From Smallanthus sonchifolius (Eukaryota > Streptophyta > Magnoliopsida > Asterales > Asteraceae), in NCBI GenBank assembly GCA_023525975.1, contig CM042023.1:19021501-19085500 (forward strand): a stretch of DNA of 64,000 nt, written 5' to 3'. The position numbers were made by a program, and so were the translations under genes. This document shows positions 12,522 through 24,282 of this stretch, piece after piece. The notes under the pieces are model-generated. The model saw nothing but the letters and a program-made list of their open reading frames with translations. It was not told where the DNA came from and made no database searches. How positions within the stretch are numbered: position 1 is the first letter of the stretch; the number at the start of each line of letters is the position of its first letter.

Positions 12522-13104
12522 AACCCCAGATATATCTGAGAAAATCCGTCTCCTTACATCCACGCTTAGGTTTTGGAGTTTACACAAATCTTTGATCAAA
12601 TCCTTGTGTAGATATCTTATTGTTTCTGTTCCTTTGCTCACAGTTGATGAATGCAGCTCCACAACTCAACATCTGAAGTTCTAACTTCAATACCTCTTAA
12701 ACACACCTTCAAACTAAGCTTTGTGATTTCTTGAGGTGATAATGAAGTCCTAGAGGTTAGAATCGGTGTTTATATGAAGAAATAATAGTGGACAGATGGA
12801 GCTTTTGTTTTGATTAGTGTCCAATAGGTCTGGCCAACCTATGGTATTCACTATACGACATGTATAGTGAGTGGGTTGTATTACTTCATATGGCTCGTAT
12901 GTGTGAGGAAGTGTTACATTATGATGCAAGAACTCGACTTTCTCTTTAGAGAAACGAAGCACAATTTATAATCTACATGTTTACCAGTCAAGTTTAAACT
13001 TCCAACTATATTATTCTGAAACATATATAGTTGACAAATGCAATTTGCTAGATTGCAGTTCTTTAACATCATATGATATTTTACATCTTCACTAGTTAAT
13101 ATCA
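12522..13104 (-). other. NIP pseudogene 3' flank
   Basis: This sequence follows the stop of the NIP pseudogene on the minus strand and matches the 3' flank of the intact gene (20971-21556) closely. It probably includes the former 3' UTR. Small open frames on both strands exist in both copies but look incidental. Confidence 0.5.
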
Positions 13105-13769
13105 TTACACCAAACTAAGAGAATCTCTCTCAACACTTTCCTCATTGCTCTTCATTCTTCTAAGCTTGAAAGAAGATACTGATTGGATCGGTCTATCTGT
13201 GTATCGAATAAAACTGTAGCACATTACCCCTGATACGGTCCCTATCACGGGACCAACAATGTACACCCAAATGCCCTTATAGTTGTTGCTAGCTAATGCT
13301 GGTCCAAGGGTGCATGCTGGGTTCATCGATCCTCCTGATACTGGTCTGCAAATTATATATGAATGTTTTGATAATATTTGTTTGATTTATTAACATAGAT
13401 TTAGTTTATAGTGCTAAATTTTCAAATTTCTACCCTGTTAAGATGGAAGTAATGCATATTGTTGTTCCAATTGCTATACCTGCTAGTTCTCCAACCTACA
13501 AACATTTTTGTTAAATAGCTGATTTTCTGATTACAAGTTTTATTTATTTTTTATTTTCTAAATGTAAAACACGCGTTCTTACGGCTTTAGAATCTGTGGC
13601 GACAGCTGAAGTGAGAAACATCATACAAAAACTGACTATGGTCTCCATGACCAGAGCTTGTAGGTCTGTCCCTGAAGGTGTTGTTGTGCCTAAATGTTTG
13701 ACTTGTTCTAACAACACCCGTAGCGCAAATGAAGCGGATATGGACCTCGTTAGCTGTGCATACAGGGAC
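13105..13769 (-). pseudogene. NIP2 aquaporin pseudogene, exons 3-5 only
   Basis: Three exons match the intact gene at 21557-23052: exon 3 at 13583-13769, exon 4 at 13434-13495 and exon 5 at 13105-13345, with splice sites kept. Exons 1 and 2, including the first NPA loop, are absent. Exon 3 is 187 bp instead of 195 because of an 8-bp deletion, which shifts the frame. In exon 5 the second pore motif reads NPAC instead of NPAR, removing the selectivity-filter arginine. Exon 4 has further changes (AVGSAV to AIGTTI). It cannot make a channel. Confidence 0.93.
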
Positions 13770-13811
13770 CTGCATAGATTGACAAATGGGCTATAATGGA
13801 TCATGATGAGA

Positions 13812-15300
13812 TTTATTAAGTAATGTTTGGTCTTAAAATGTTAGATTGGATTTATACGGGTTATATTAGTTCGTAATCAGTTATAACGGGCCGTATGTAT
13901 ATTAATGTGCCTTGTTGGGTCTTACTAGTCTTGACAACTCGGCATGATGAGTCTTAAAAGGTCACATTAGGTCGTAACAAGTTAGATTGTATTTTAAGAA
14001 GTCATATTATGTTGTAATGTGTTATAAGGGGTCACATGTGCATTAATGTACCATATTAGGCTTGTTAATCAGAAACTTAATCGATGGATTTTCCATAGTG
14101 AAGAGGTTTATTTTTGGTGTTTGGTTAGGGGCGGTGTTTCATAGCTGCGATATCAAGTGTAGAGAGGTTTATGTGAGTCGATTCGTAGGGATCTAAGGGT
14201 TTCAATTGACCGATCAAAACGTGGTTGAAAGGGATTGACATTCTGTTTCTTCCGAAGGTTGTTGCAGCCATATCCTTGAAGAAGATGGGGATAAACCTCC
14301 GTCAGAGGTCTCCAGATTAAGGTGTAGTCACTAGATAATGGGTTTGATAGTGGCCATCCCCTATGTGACAAACCTTTATTAGGATATAATCTTTAAAAAT
14401 AAGTTCACCATAAATGGGATAAGTCCATTAGCGACTCAGTAGTGGGCCCAATATGCGAGCTTGATAGATAACCCTACTTGACGGATCACTGAATGATTCG
14501 AGATAACGTATTGCTAATACATAGGGTTTACATAACCTTACGGCATGTAGATCAAATAAAATTAACGTGTTCATGGTTGGTAACTGATACACGACGCAGT
14601 ATCTAACTAATAATATTAAATATTAATAGTCATCAATATCCTTAATCCATTATGTGCTATTATTAGATGTCTAATATTATTAGTTATCATTAAATAATAA
14701 TAAAAAAATTTGTTAGTATACACGTGGGAAGTCTGTTCAACCAACTACACACGAAGAGCGTGTACGTAAACATTAAACCGTGTGAGACACGAAGTAAGGA
14801 AAACATTGATGTTACGGACATTAACGATAAGCAAATTAGCATTGTAGGTATTATATATAATTTGTTTTATGATACTAGAAAATAATAATAATAATAAGTC
14901 GGTGCGTAAATGTTAAATCCTTTGAACAGACTTTTGACACACACCGTCAATTCCTACCGACTCGGATGTCCTCCCGTTATAGGTTGTAACAAAATAAATA
15001 AGTTGAATATTTATCTTAGAGTTAATATTTATGTTATTCACGAGAAATAATTAACGGAAACGAGGGTGCAAGACACTAATTTTTTTGAAGAATTTGGAGA
15101 CGTGACTGAGATGCGTACCGGCTCGTACGCCAATTGAAACAGAGATTTCATGATTTAAAATACTTAAATGATATTATTACTGATGTTTAATAATTTTAAG
15201 TATTCTAAAATAATAATTCAGGAATTTTTAGTCATTACGGTCACTCGCACGGATACGCGTTTTCAGTAAACCAGTATTTATCCTCTTGAAAACCTCGACT
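13812..15300. other. No gene seen; degenerate repeats
   Basis: From 13815 to 14070 there are loose repeats of the type GGTCATATTAGGTCGTAA. After that the sequence is AT-rich with short (AAT)n runs near 14690 and 14885. The small open frame at 14153-14371 has no recognisable motif. Confidence 0.5.
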
Positions 15301-16020
15301 AAAAACCCTAACTATTTAAAAAAACTATCTTCTCTTTCATCCTCATTTCCTAACCCTAATACCCACACAAAAACACACATTATGTGTGTAGAGAGAGAGC
15401 TGCAAGAATGAGGGGGAGCCGGCCACCTTCCCGGCGGCTCCACCTCCGGCGACACATGAAGGGGTGGGTGACGGGATGGACTCAGGCGACGCGGCTGCTG
15501 TGTGGTGGGGAGAGACGTCGGCGATGGTGGTGTGGACCACCAAGAACAGCGACCGGAGTCGGAAGCCCCCTCACGGCGGTGGCGTTCCAGAGAAGAAGAC
15601 GATGGCGGCGTTAAACGACGGGATGGAAGTTGTGGATGGCGGAGTAAGCCGGTGGGAAGACGAAGACATCGTTCAGGGGTCGTTCCCTCTATTCCGGCGA
15701 CTGACCTGGACCTCTGATGATGGATTTGGCCTCCAACGATGGCGATGGTGGCGGATCTAGAGGTTTCCGACAGTCCTTTACCCAATTCCTCACTTACCAG
15801 TTGAAATCCGGCAAAGGAGTCGCTTCCGGTGACTCCGGTAAGGGTAAATATGAAAGACCTATGTTGGTTGCTTCAGATCTAAGCCGATCCGGCAAATCAA
15901 AGCGTTTTTCGGCAACACCCGTTTCTCTGGCGGGTCTCCGGCGAGCCAGACGAGCAGATCTTGCTTTTTGTTGTTCTCACGTCCCGATCTATAAGGTTTG
16001 AGTTCGGTTTTTTTAATCTA
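15300..16020 (+). other. GC-rich promoter/leader-like patch, probably LTR remnant
   Basis: Composition changes abruptly. An ACCCTAA-rich lead and an AGAGAGAGAG stretch near 15390 are followed by GC-rich sequence that is open in several frames on both strands at once, which indicates base composition rather than coding. The layout resembles the R/leader part of the other LTRs here (25785-26100 and 41690-42300 on the minus strand). I saw no matching partner repeat or target duplication. Confidence 0.4.
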
Positions 16021-16678
16021 AGTTAATATCAATAACGTTGGTTATATTTCCGTTTAGATCCGTTAGCATAGGTTAGAGACTAGTGATTGTTGGTGGCCAG
16101 GTTTCATTCTCGTGTAATCTTTTGAATTTTGGATAGGTATGACAAAGACGGGACGTCACCCAGATAGGCGGGACTTTTCGGGTTGTTCCCGACCGTCCCG
16201 GGTTTCGGTCAATAAAAGTCAACTCTGGTCAAACCCAGTCAAATGTGGTCAAACATGGCCGATACGAAAACCGTGAGGTTTAGGACGCGTTGGTTCATAA
16301 ACAAGACTCACGAAAGGTAAAAACGCACACTATACGTTTTCCCGTTTAATATGTCGAAAGTTAAACGCGCGTGCGGTCGAATTGCATTGAGCCTAAACAA
16401 TTGATTAACGATAAAAGTAAATATTAACTTAATAATTACTATTAATGGACCGCAAATACGTATAGTCGATCTAGAGAGCCCGTTCCGACTAAAAATATAT
16501 AATTGTTATTAAATGAGAATCTTAAGCGCGATCAACGAACGATGCATATTATAATTGTTACGTGAGTGTAAAAATTGTTATATTATAATTGTGATATAAA
16601 ACGGGTTTATACAATTTAGATACGGTTGGAATGGCGTTAACGTCATGGATTTGTACGAACATGTATATATATATATCC
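16021..16678. other. No gene seen
   Basis: The first 300 bases hold repeats of GTCAAA-type words (16205-16260). The rest is AT-rich with no coherent frame. Confidence 0.4.
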
Positions 16679-17091
16679 ACTAGGTTAAAATCTTCGTGTA
16701 TTACACGGGTTGAATAAATATAAGTTACTTAGTAATAAAGATTTACATATTACTTATTTAGGACATGTTACATAGTTTTTTAATGCAAATTTTTGAAACG
16801 CTATATAGTTATTTTTTAAAAATATTTTATAAAAAAATGAAAAATATGTTTAATTTTAAAAATGTTTTATGAACAAACCTACTTTTTTTTAAAGAAAAAA
16901 TGTTTTATAAAAATAATTATAGAAATCATTATTATTTAATAGGAAAAAGAGGTGGTAATCAAAAAATTATAAAAAACAATTAAGAAAAATTTGTATAATT
17001 AATAAGAGAGAGAGGCGGAAAAAAAATGATAAGGATGCATAGGATAGTGACAATTGTCTTATCAAAACCTTTATTTATTATATAGTATAGA
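16679..17091 (-). mobile_element. Non-autonomous Helitron, 413 bp
   Basis: On the minus strand it begins TCTATACTATATAATAAA at 17091 and ends with a CCCGTGTAATACACG hairpin followed by CTAGT at 16679. These are the classic Helitron 5' TC and 3' hairpin-CTRRT ends. The 5' host base is A on the minus strand, as expected; the 3' host base is not the expected T. No Rep/helicase gene is present. Confidence 0.8.
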
Positions 17092-17582
17092 TTTGAGATT
17101 CTGTTTGAATGGTAATTAAATATATAATCCAAAGGACTAAATTACGTTTTGTCAAATTTCAAACGTCGATACAACTATATTTTACATAAATAAAAACGTA
17201 CCACATAAATATATACACTTTTATATATATGTGTGTGTATATGTATATAAATACATATATGAAAATGAATATTTATATCTTATAGAAAATTAAATGATTA
17301 TTTGGGAAACTAGATGTTTAGTCTCAAAATGTATACATGTATATTCATATACTTAAATGTGAGACATATTTACCTATCAATTAGCGCGTTAGATAAATTA
17401 CACGAACGATTGGGGACTTAAATGAATACGTTTCGAATGAGTATGAAATCTTACACTTTTATAAACTCGGACAAGTATTTTGTCACGTGTATCTGATGGT
17501 ATTTATATTTAATAGTTATAAATGTTTATATTTTCTATAAACCGTTAAATATTATACAACACAACGCTTAACTGTAAACTCA

Positions 17583-17587
17583 TACGC

Positions 17588-17624
<37 letters not shown>

Positions 17625-17741
17625 TATGCACATATATATATATTAATATTGACAAACAAACTTAAGTATACCTTTACATGAACCTGAATATTTAGTTGAG
17701 GGATACATGAAAGGTACAAACATATTTTAGGGTTTCGATCA

Positions 17742-17828
<87 letters not shown>
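17583..17828. repeat. Compound microsatellite (TA)n, (CA)n
   Basis: There are (AT)n near 17593-17620, (AC)n at about 17750-17774 and a long (TA)n to 17828. This marks the left edge of duplication copy B. Copy A begins in similar sequence at base 1. Confidence 0.95.
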
Positions 17829-17831
<3 letters not shown>

Positions 17832-19397
17832 CACTTGTATATTATAAAACATGGAGTTGCACACATTCTGTTAATAATTATACGAACGAGAATTGTGATT
17901 ATTAAGTATAAATACACATGGTTATGCACCACCGTGAGCTTGATAAACTATTACGTTTGAACGTGACCATTGGAACATAAATACGTTGAGAATCCCGATT
18001 CGACCTAAATAACAATTATCACCAATCATTAAGTCGACAACATGGCTCAACCGCACACGCGATAACTCAATACGAGTTTAGACTCGCTGTACATTATTAG
18101 GGCTAGTCTATAAAACTCATTAAGTGCCTACAGGTATCGTAGGACTCGAATAGGACGTAACCCGTGATTATCATGTGAACATTGGTTTCCATTACTATCA
18201 GGAGGACATTAGTGTTCCTGACACGTCACTAGGTGAGTTCACGACCCCCTTTTAACTTTTAAATGTTTTAGAAACATCTGGGGAGAAACATACTTACTTT
18301 ACACGTTCGAAAACATGAAACATCATTGTTTAATACATTTGGGAACATCATTGCCTGATACATTTGAGAAACATAAAACATACTTACAAACATTTTCATA
18401 TGGTAACAAGAAAACAAGACTCGACCTTTATGTTTACATGAGTTGGCACGCATGGAGCTCATAAAGTCCCCTACATTACGTAATTTATAACCATTAGCTA
18501 TTGGTTAGCTTGAGGCCTTATGAATAGTACTATTGGGATTGACACACACCGGTCATGGTTAGTCACGCTAACCGACGATCCACATGATCGAATGGCCGCA
18601 TAGTGTCTATACAAGGGTTCGTTTGGTACGAGCAAGGGGCAAGAACAAGTGTTTGGGTTTGGTTATACCTCATGTAGGAACATATATTCATATTCCTAGC
18701 TAGTTTACGAATGGGCATACATTGCTTGTTTTGTTTTCGTGCAGATGGATCTGCCAATCGTATACACCCAAATGGTTTTGTCATTCGTTTATGTGCAAAT
18801 GTTTTTATCAAGGTTTTCAAGGAAAACAACTTCATATTATGGTTATGTACACATACCAACGTTTTAAGGAAAAACAATTTATTTTATGACTATGACTTCA
18901 TCACATGTTTTCATTGGGAAAACTACCCATTTTATGACTATGAAGTATCATATGTTTTCAATTGGAAAATGACTCATTTTATGATTATGAAGTCATCACA
19001 TGTTTTCGAGGAAAACGGATTTATATTTTGGCCACATATACACCTTCAATGTTTTCGAGGAAAACAACTTCACATCATGACAATTAAACCTGTGATCTCA
19101 TCAACTTTTGTGTTGACATTTTTAAGTATGCTTTTCAGGTAACACATAGCTATGGCACGGTTGGAATATGTTAGCCCTTCAGATCAAAACCCTAGAAGCC
19201 GAAGAAGCATGATTGTCAAACCTTGAATCGGTTTTGACCTATATGGTTCTAGGACAATGTACTAGTTTAATTTAGTACTGGTAATGGTGTTCAATATTTT
19301 AGAAGTCTTCAATTAGCTTCCGCTATTGAGTAATGTTACCAATCGTTACAACCTTAATTTATTTATTTATTAAGTAAATGAATTTAGGGGTGTGACA
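17829..19397 (+). mobile_element. LTR remnant, duplicate of 1-1597
   Basis: It is nearly identical to 1-1597, including the 54-bp tandem units and the terminal GGGGTGTGACA. It was brought here by the segmental duplication, not by independent transposition, because the flanks are duplicated with it. Confidence 0.6.
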
Positions 19398-20545
19398 CCC
19401 TATTTTGATATATTTAGTTATTTGTTTGTTTATTTAATATTATCAATATTTTTTTTTCTTTTTATGGGTATTACATTAGTTTCCTATCTATATATCTCCA
19501 CATCTTTATTTATTTCTAGTTCTTAAAAAAATAATAACTAAAATAAACGTGTTTCACATATACACCCATCTTTAACTATGAATCGTATACTTATAATGAT
19601 TCACTATACGGTTGACCATTAAATAACATACATTGACTATGTTTGATAATAAATCACTATGATTAATCATAAGCTACCAAAAGTGGCATTGTTTGACAAA
19701 TATTGACACTCATTAACCAATATTGACTTTGGTTGTCTAAGATAGATTCTACTAATTTGTAATGTGTTAAACATGTCTTAATAAGACATTTTGGGTCTTA
19801 AGATTCGTGATAGTTCTTAGTATGACATTATTAAACTTATCGTGTCATATTAAGTTTAATATGTTTTTATTGTATAAACCATTTACATGATTGACAATAA
19901 GATACGAAGTTTGCCTTTAATTTATCAATTAGTGTCTTTGATTTAACGATTATTGATTTTGATTGATCAATAGTGACTTTACTTCACCTGAATTTACGAA
20001 TCATATACATAATTAATCAAAAGTGAGCAAGTTTGTCTTTGATTCATAAATAATGTTTTTGAAATACCAAAATTGACCTTTTTCTATCTTCATTAAATTA
20101 CTTTTAAATATTTATTTTCTTTATTTTGATGTATATTTTATTAATTAATTTTAATTGTTTTTAATACTTATTTTATTGATTTTGCTACGAATTTTATGAA
20201 TATTTATTTTATCAGATTTGTTACGTGTTTTGCTACCGATATTATTAAAATATTTTTTTTGTATTTGTTTTCTTGATTTTCCTATGGATTTTGCTACGGA
20301 TTTTGCTACGTCTTTTCCTAAATTATTTTAATTATTATTTTTTAATATATATTCGCTGCGGATTTTGCTACCGACTTTATTAACATATATTATAATATTA
20401 ATTTTCTTGATTTTGCGATGGAATTTGCTATGGAATTCGATTGCGACGGAATACCGTAGCAAACTGTATTCGTAGCTAATTCGTAGCAAAATTTGCGACC
20501 GATTTTGTCCGTAGCAAAAAACCATAACATATGACTGTTTTTGTA
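19398..20545 (-). mobile_element. CACTA-like end, duplicate of 1598-2742
   Basis: It carries the same GCTACG/TAGCAAA subterminal repeats. The terminal motif is altered (TGTAGATG instead of TGTAGTAG on the plus strand). Confidence 0.4.
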
Positions 20546-20767
20546 GATGTATAGGATGACCCGGAGAAACCCCGACAAATCATAACGGTAACCTGCGAGA
20601 CATTAGTTACGCATATACGAAGGTGTAGTGAAGATTTGGTGTCATCCTATTAACCGGCAGGTAAAACTAATATCCGGCAGTCCAAAGTTAAACCTTTAGG
20701 TGAAGACGTGACGCCCGTAGACCTGAGCGCCAACACCATGATAGAGCGCATTTAATGTATCAGGAAG

Positions 20768-20929
20768 TCAACTCTCCCCAGGTGTATAAACCTCTTCATC
20801 CAGAGGAGAGGCATTCAATTCCTCCAACAACTCACTCCACTCCATATTCATTAGACGGTCCAGCATAAACTTATTCTCACGCCGGAGGCTGGTCAAAGCG
20901 AAACCTCCCGGGCCCTTCTCGTGACCAGG
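20768..20929 (-). pseudogene. Unassigned coding remnant, duplicate of 2952-3113
   Basis: The same frame is open with substitutions that keep it open, ending in the same PGES-stop. The conserved core is FMLDRLMNMEW. The family is not recognised. Confidence 0.35.
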
Positions 20930-20970
20930 CTAACGGTGTTCTGTTTTGTATGTCACCCTTCAACGAACCA

Positions 20971-21556
20971 GAAAACCCCAGATATATCCGAGAAAATCCG
21001 TCTCCTTACATCCACGCTTAGGTTTTGGAGTTTACACAAATCTTTGATCAAATCCTTGTGTAGATATCTTATTGTTTCCGTTCCTTTGCTCGCAGTTGAT
21101 GAATGCAGCTCCACAACTCAACACCTGAAGTTCTAACTTCAATACCTCTTAAACACACCTTCAAACTAAGCTTTGTGATTTCTTGAGGTGATAATGAAGT
21201 CCCAGAGGTTAGAATCGGTGTTTATATGAAGAAATAATAGTGGACAGATGGAGCTTTTGTTTTGAATAGTGTCCAATAGGTCTGGCCAACCTATGGTATT
21301 CACTATACGACATGTATAGTGAGTGGGTCGTATTACTTCATATTGCTCGTATGTGTGAGGAAGTGTTACATTATGATGCAAGAACTCGACTTTCTCTTTA
21401 GCGAAACGAAGCACAATTTATAATCTACATGTTTACCAGTCAAGTTTAAACTTCCAACTATATTATTCTGAAACATATATAGTTGACAAATGCAATTTGC
21501 TAGATTGCAGTTCTTTAACATCATATGATATTTTACATCTTCACTAGTTAATATCA
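20971..21556 (-). other. NIP2 3' flank / probable 3' UTR
   Basis: It lies directly downstream of the NIP2 stop and is shared with the pseudogene copy. No other gene is evident. Confidence 0.5.
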
Positions 21557-23052
21557 TTACACAAAACTAAGAGAATCTCTCTCCTTAACACTTTCCTCAT
21601 TGCTCTTCATTCTTCTAAGCTTGAAAGAAGATAATGATTGGATCGGTCTATCTGTGTATCGAATAAAACTGTAGCACATTATCCCTGATACGGTCCCTAT
21701 CACGGGACCAACAATGTACACCCAAATGCCCTTATAGTTGTTGCTAGCTAATGCTGGTCCAAGGGTGCGTGCTGGGTTCATTGATCCTCCTGATACTGGT
21801 CTGCAAATTATATATGCATGTTTTGATAATATTTGCTTGATTTATTAACATAGATTTAGTTTATAATGCTAAATTTTCAAATTTCTACCCTGCTAAGATG
21901 GAAGTAATGCATACTGCTGATCCAACTGCTATGCCTGCTAGTTCTCCAACCTGCAAACATTTTTGTTAAATAACTGATTTTCTGATTACAAGTTTTATTT
22001 ATTTTTTATTTTTTAAATGTAAAACACGCGTTCTTACGGCTTTAGAATCTGTGGCGACAGCTGAAGTGACAAACATCATACAAAAAGTGACTATGATCTC
22101 CATGACCAGAGCTTGTAGGTCTGTCCCTGAAGGTGTTGTTGTGCCTAAATGTTTGACTTGTTCTAACAACACCCGCAGCGCAAATGAAGCTGATATGGAC
22201 CCCGTTAGCTGAGCAGCGGCGTATACAGGGACCTGCATAGATTGAACAACTCAGATTAGTTGTTTGACTCACCAAAAGGTCTGGTTTGTAGGTGACAAAT
22301 TGGCTGACCAGGCTGGTTTGGTAGAGGTAAATTTCTTTGTATGGGTCTGGTTTGTTCTGTTTTTTTTTATAAAAAATATCCCAAATATTTTTTATGTTTT
22401 TAATATAGGAAATAATTGAAGATCATGATGAGTGCCAACTACTGGTAGGTCCTGAGGTGGCCCAGTTACATGCCTGACGGCTTGGCTTGGTTCCATGGCC
22501 TCAAGGACTCAAGGTCCCATCCTTGTCACTTTAATCCCATATGGTTTGATTTTTGTTTTGAGATGTATGGTGCGGACATAACAACTTGTACACACGGGTG
22601 TGGTCTGGGTGTGATCTGGTCGGGTACCTGAATCCAAGGGAAATGACCAGCGGTTGCAAAGGCGATTGTGACTGCAGGGTTCATGTGTGCACCAGAGATA
22701 TGTCCAACAGCATAGATCATAACAGTTACAATTAGCCCACCGGCAACTGAGGCTCCAAGCTGTGACACCTTGCGGTCGTCACTTGTGGTAAGCGACGCTG
22801 CTCCACATGTCACAAACACCAACAAGAATGTGGCCACCACTTCCGCCACCACCTGTTGATACGACATCATGAAATTGTTACAAAGATAATATGAAATGAA
22901 TCATCGCGGAAATGGGACCTTACCTTCCTCGAGAAACCAGGAGGGTAGTTAACTAGAGATAATACAGACACTTTGAACTGGCGGTTTTCTGGTGCGCCTA
23001 TTGTGCAGATGGGTGACTCGTGTTCACCGCTGTTTGGATGTATTTCTGACAT
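21557..23052 (-). CDS. NIP2: NIP2-type aquaporin (Lsi1-like silicic acid/metalloid channel)
   Basis: Five exons on the minus strand: 23052-22924, 22852-22628, 22232-22038, 21950-21889 and 21800-21557. All introns are GT-AG and the total is 855 bp, giving 284 residues. The protein is a six-helix MIP channel with NPA motifs at 101-103 and 212-214, exactly 108 residues apart. The predicted ar/R filter is Gly81, Ser200, Gly209 and Arg215, the G-S-G-R set of NIP subgroup III. Diagnostic stretches include MIYAVGHISGAHMNPAV and GGSMNPARTLGPALASN. Family members admit silicic acid and also arsenite or boric acid at the plasma membrane. No breaks were seen; the start is the first ATG, about 80 bases below a TATA box. 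The substrate is inferred from the family. Confidence 0.93.
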
Positions 23053-23072
23053 GGTTATAGAGGTAGGTAGAC

Positions 23073-23095
23073 GGTGAGGTGAGGTGAGGTGAGGT
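23073..23095 (-). repeat. (ACCTC)n pentamer repeat in NIP2 5' UTR
   Basis: About four and a half units of CTCAC on the minus strand lie between the TATA box and the ATG. Such CT-rich leaders are common in plant genes. Length polymorphism is likely. Confidence 0.8.
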
Positions 23096-23161
23096 TTTGT
23101 GATGGTGGTAGCTAGGAAGTAAGAGTAGCTATTGATATGTTAAGTGCTTGAGGCTCATCTA

Positions 23162-23169
23162 CTTATATA
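23162..23169 (-). promoter_or_regulatory. Probable TATA box of NIP2
   Basis: The minus strand reads TATATAAG about 110 bases upstream of the NIP2 ATG, which would give a short 5' UTR. No competing TATA element lies closer. Confidence 0.55.
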
Positions 23170-23930
23170 CAATTTGCATTATCCTATACTTAAAAGAACA
23201 AGTCGTGGTTGACATGCTGCATGCATATTGAACAGTGAAAACTGTAGTGTAACTATTAAAATAAAGATGATGTTATGGGCCTCAAAACAAGTGATCACAA
23301 ATTACTCGACAATGGGTTCGCCCTTTGGCCCATTGACAGGCCTAAAAGCAACCTTTTTGCTTTGAATTACAACATTTAATGGAAATTCTTTGTAGTTTCT
23401 TTACACTCATGATAACATATCAATAATTTAGGTCAACTATGATTTTAGTATTTCAATACTTTTACTTATTTATAAAATACTACTCCGTCTCTTAGAGCAC
23501 CTCAAACGCAAAGGATTGGATTCATGGAGGGCGCGTGTCTGATGTAGAGAGGGGGTTGAGCGGGTAAATTGGCCGGTTTACAGTTTGACACACTGGTTTA
23601 ATTATTCATTTATTTATATGGAACTTGGAACCTGCTATTTATTATATTTTTTATTTTTAGAATATGCAGTTATGTAAATGTATAATATTCAAAAACTGTC
23701 TTGATCATTTTTTGATTTAAAAAAGCTGGTTTAAATCGGTCAAACCGACCCGTTTTGGCCGACCTAAGCCGACCGATTTTTTTTTGTCGTTTTTTAAATT
23801 GTATTAGTTTCACATACCTTAAAGATAGAAGTTTTTTTGTATGGACAATAAAAATGAGATGGATGAAATAAACACAATTTTCAAAGCTTATCAATAATAA
23901 AGTAGAAGTTAATAGCATATAAATATATAA
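23170..23930. other. NIP2 upstream region, no further gene
   Basis: This is AT-rich. From about 23510 it contains a patch starting TAGAGCACCTCAAACG that looks like a degraded DNA-transposon end. A motif-level promoter analysis is beyond what I can support. Confidence 0.4.
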
Positions 23931-24282
23931 TCTATACTAATAAATAAAGGTTTAAGGTGGACACTTGTCACTTTTTCATGCCTCATCACATTGATTTTCT
24001 CGCCTCTCTCTCCTAATAAATGCGCATCTATCTTATTAAATAATAATGATATTATAAATATATTATTAAAGAAGAATATTAATTATATTAAATAAGAATA
24101 TATAATAGGAAATCAAAATATAATCGAAGAAAAATACTAATTTGTTATATACACACACATTTTCACCTGATATATCTCGAGACGATCATAATAGTCTGAC
24201 AAGTTATTACGTATTTACAAATTTATAAGTTTTATATTTTTTAATATACAATCTCGTGTAATACACGAGATTCTAACCTACT
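23931..24282 (+). mobile_element. Non-autonomous Helitron, 352 bp
   Basis: It begins TCTATACTAATAAATAAAGG and ends with the stem TCTCGTG/CACGAGA followed by CTACT, a one-base variant of CTAGT. The flanking bases are A and T, the Helitron insertion signature. It belongs to the same family as 16679-17091 and 32892-33304. Confidence 0.8.

Larger units (their letters stand above)
1..13811. repeat. Segmental duplication, copy A (interrupted)
   Basis: Bases 1-3157 followed by 12522-13811 align collinearly, in the same orientation, with 17829-22430. Similarity is high throughout: LTR remnant, CACTA-like end, coding remnant, NIP 3' flank and NIP exons 5 to 3. The only large difference is the 9.36-kb retrotransposon at 3158-12516. 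Copy A appears to lose homology inside NIP intron 2, after two internal deletions (a short shared tract ends near 13811). Its left limit is beyond the window, within an AT microsatellite. Copy A therefore never held, or has lost, NIP exons 1 and 2. Confidence 0.9.
17829..22430. repeat. Segmental duplication, copy B (uninterrupted)
   Basis: This is the second copy of the segment described for copy A. It begins directly after a long (TA)n tract and runs into the complete NIP2 gene. At 20970 it reads straight from the coding-remnant region into the NIP 3' flank, with no retrotransposon, and so preserves the pre-insertion site apart from one base difference. Copy B continues into a full gene, so it is probably the ancestral arrangement and copy A the derived, truncated one (inference). 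Confidence 0.9.

Noticed and set aside
12477..12684. Small open frames on both strands beside the NIP copies
   Set aside because: They occupy the NIP 3' flank, are short, and have no motif; conservation between copies is explained by the recent duplication.
15312..16001. Several overlapping open frames on both strands
   Set aside because: GC-rich composition leaves many frames open at once. No domain, splice structure or conserved partner was seen.
17552..17776. 74-codon open frame
   Set aside because: It is translated microsatellite.
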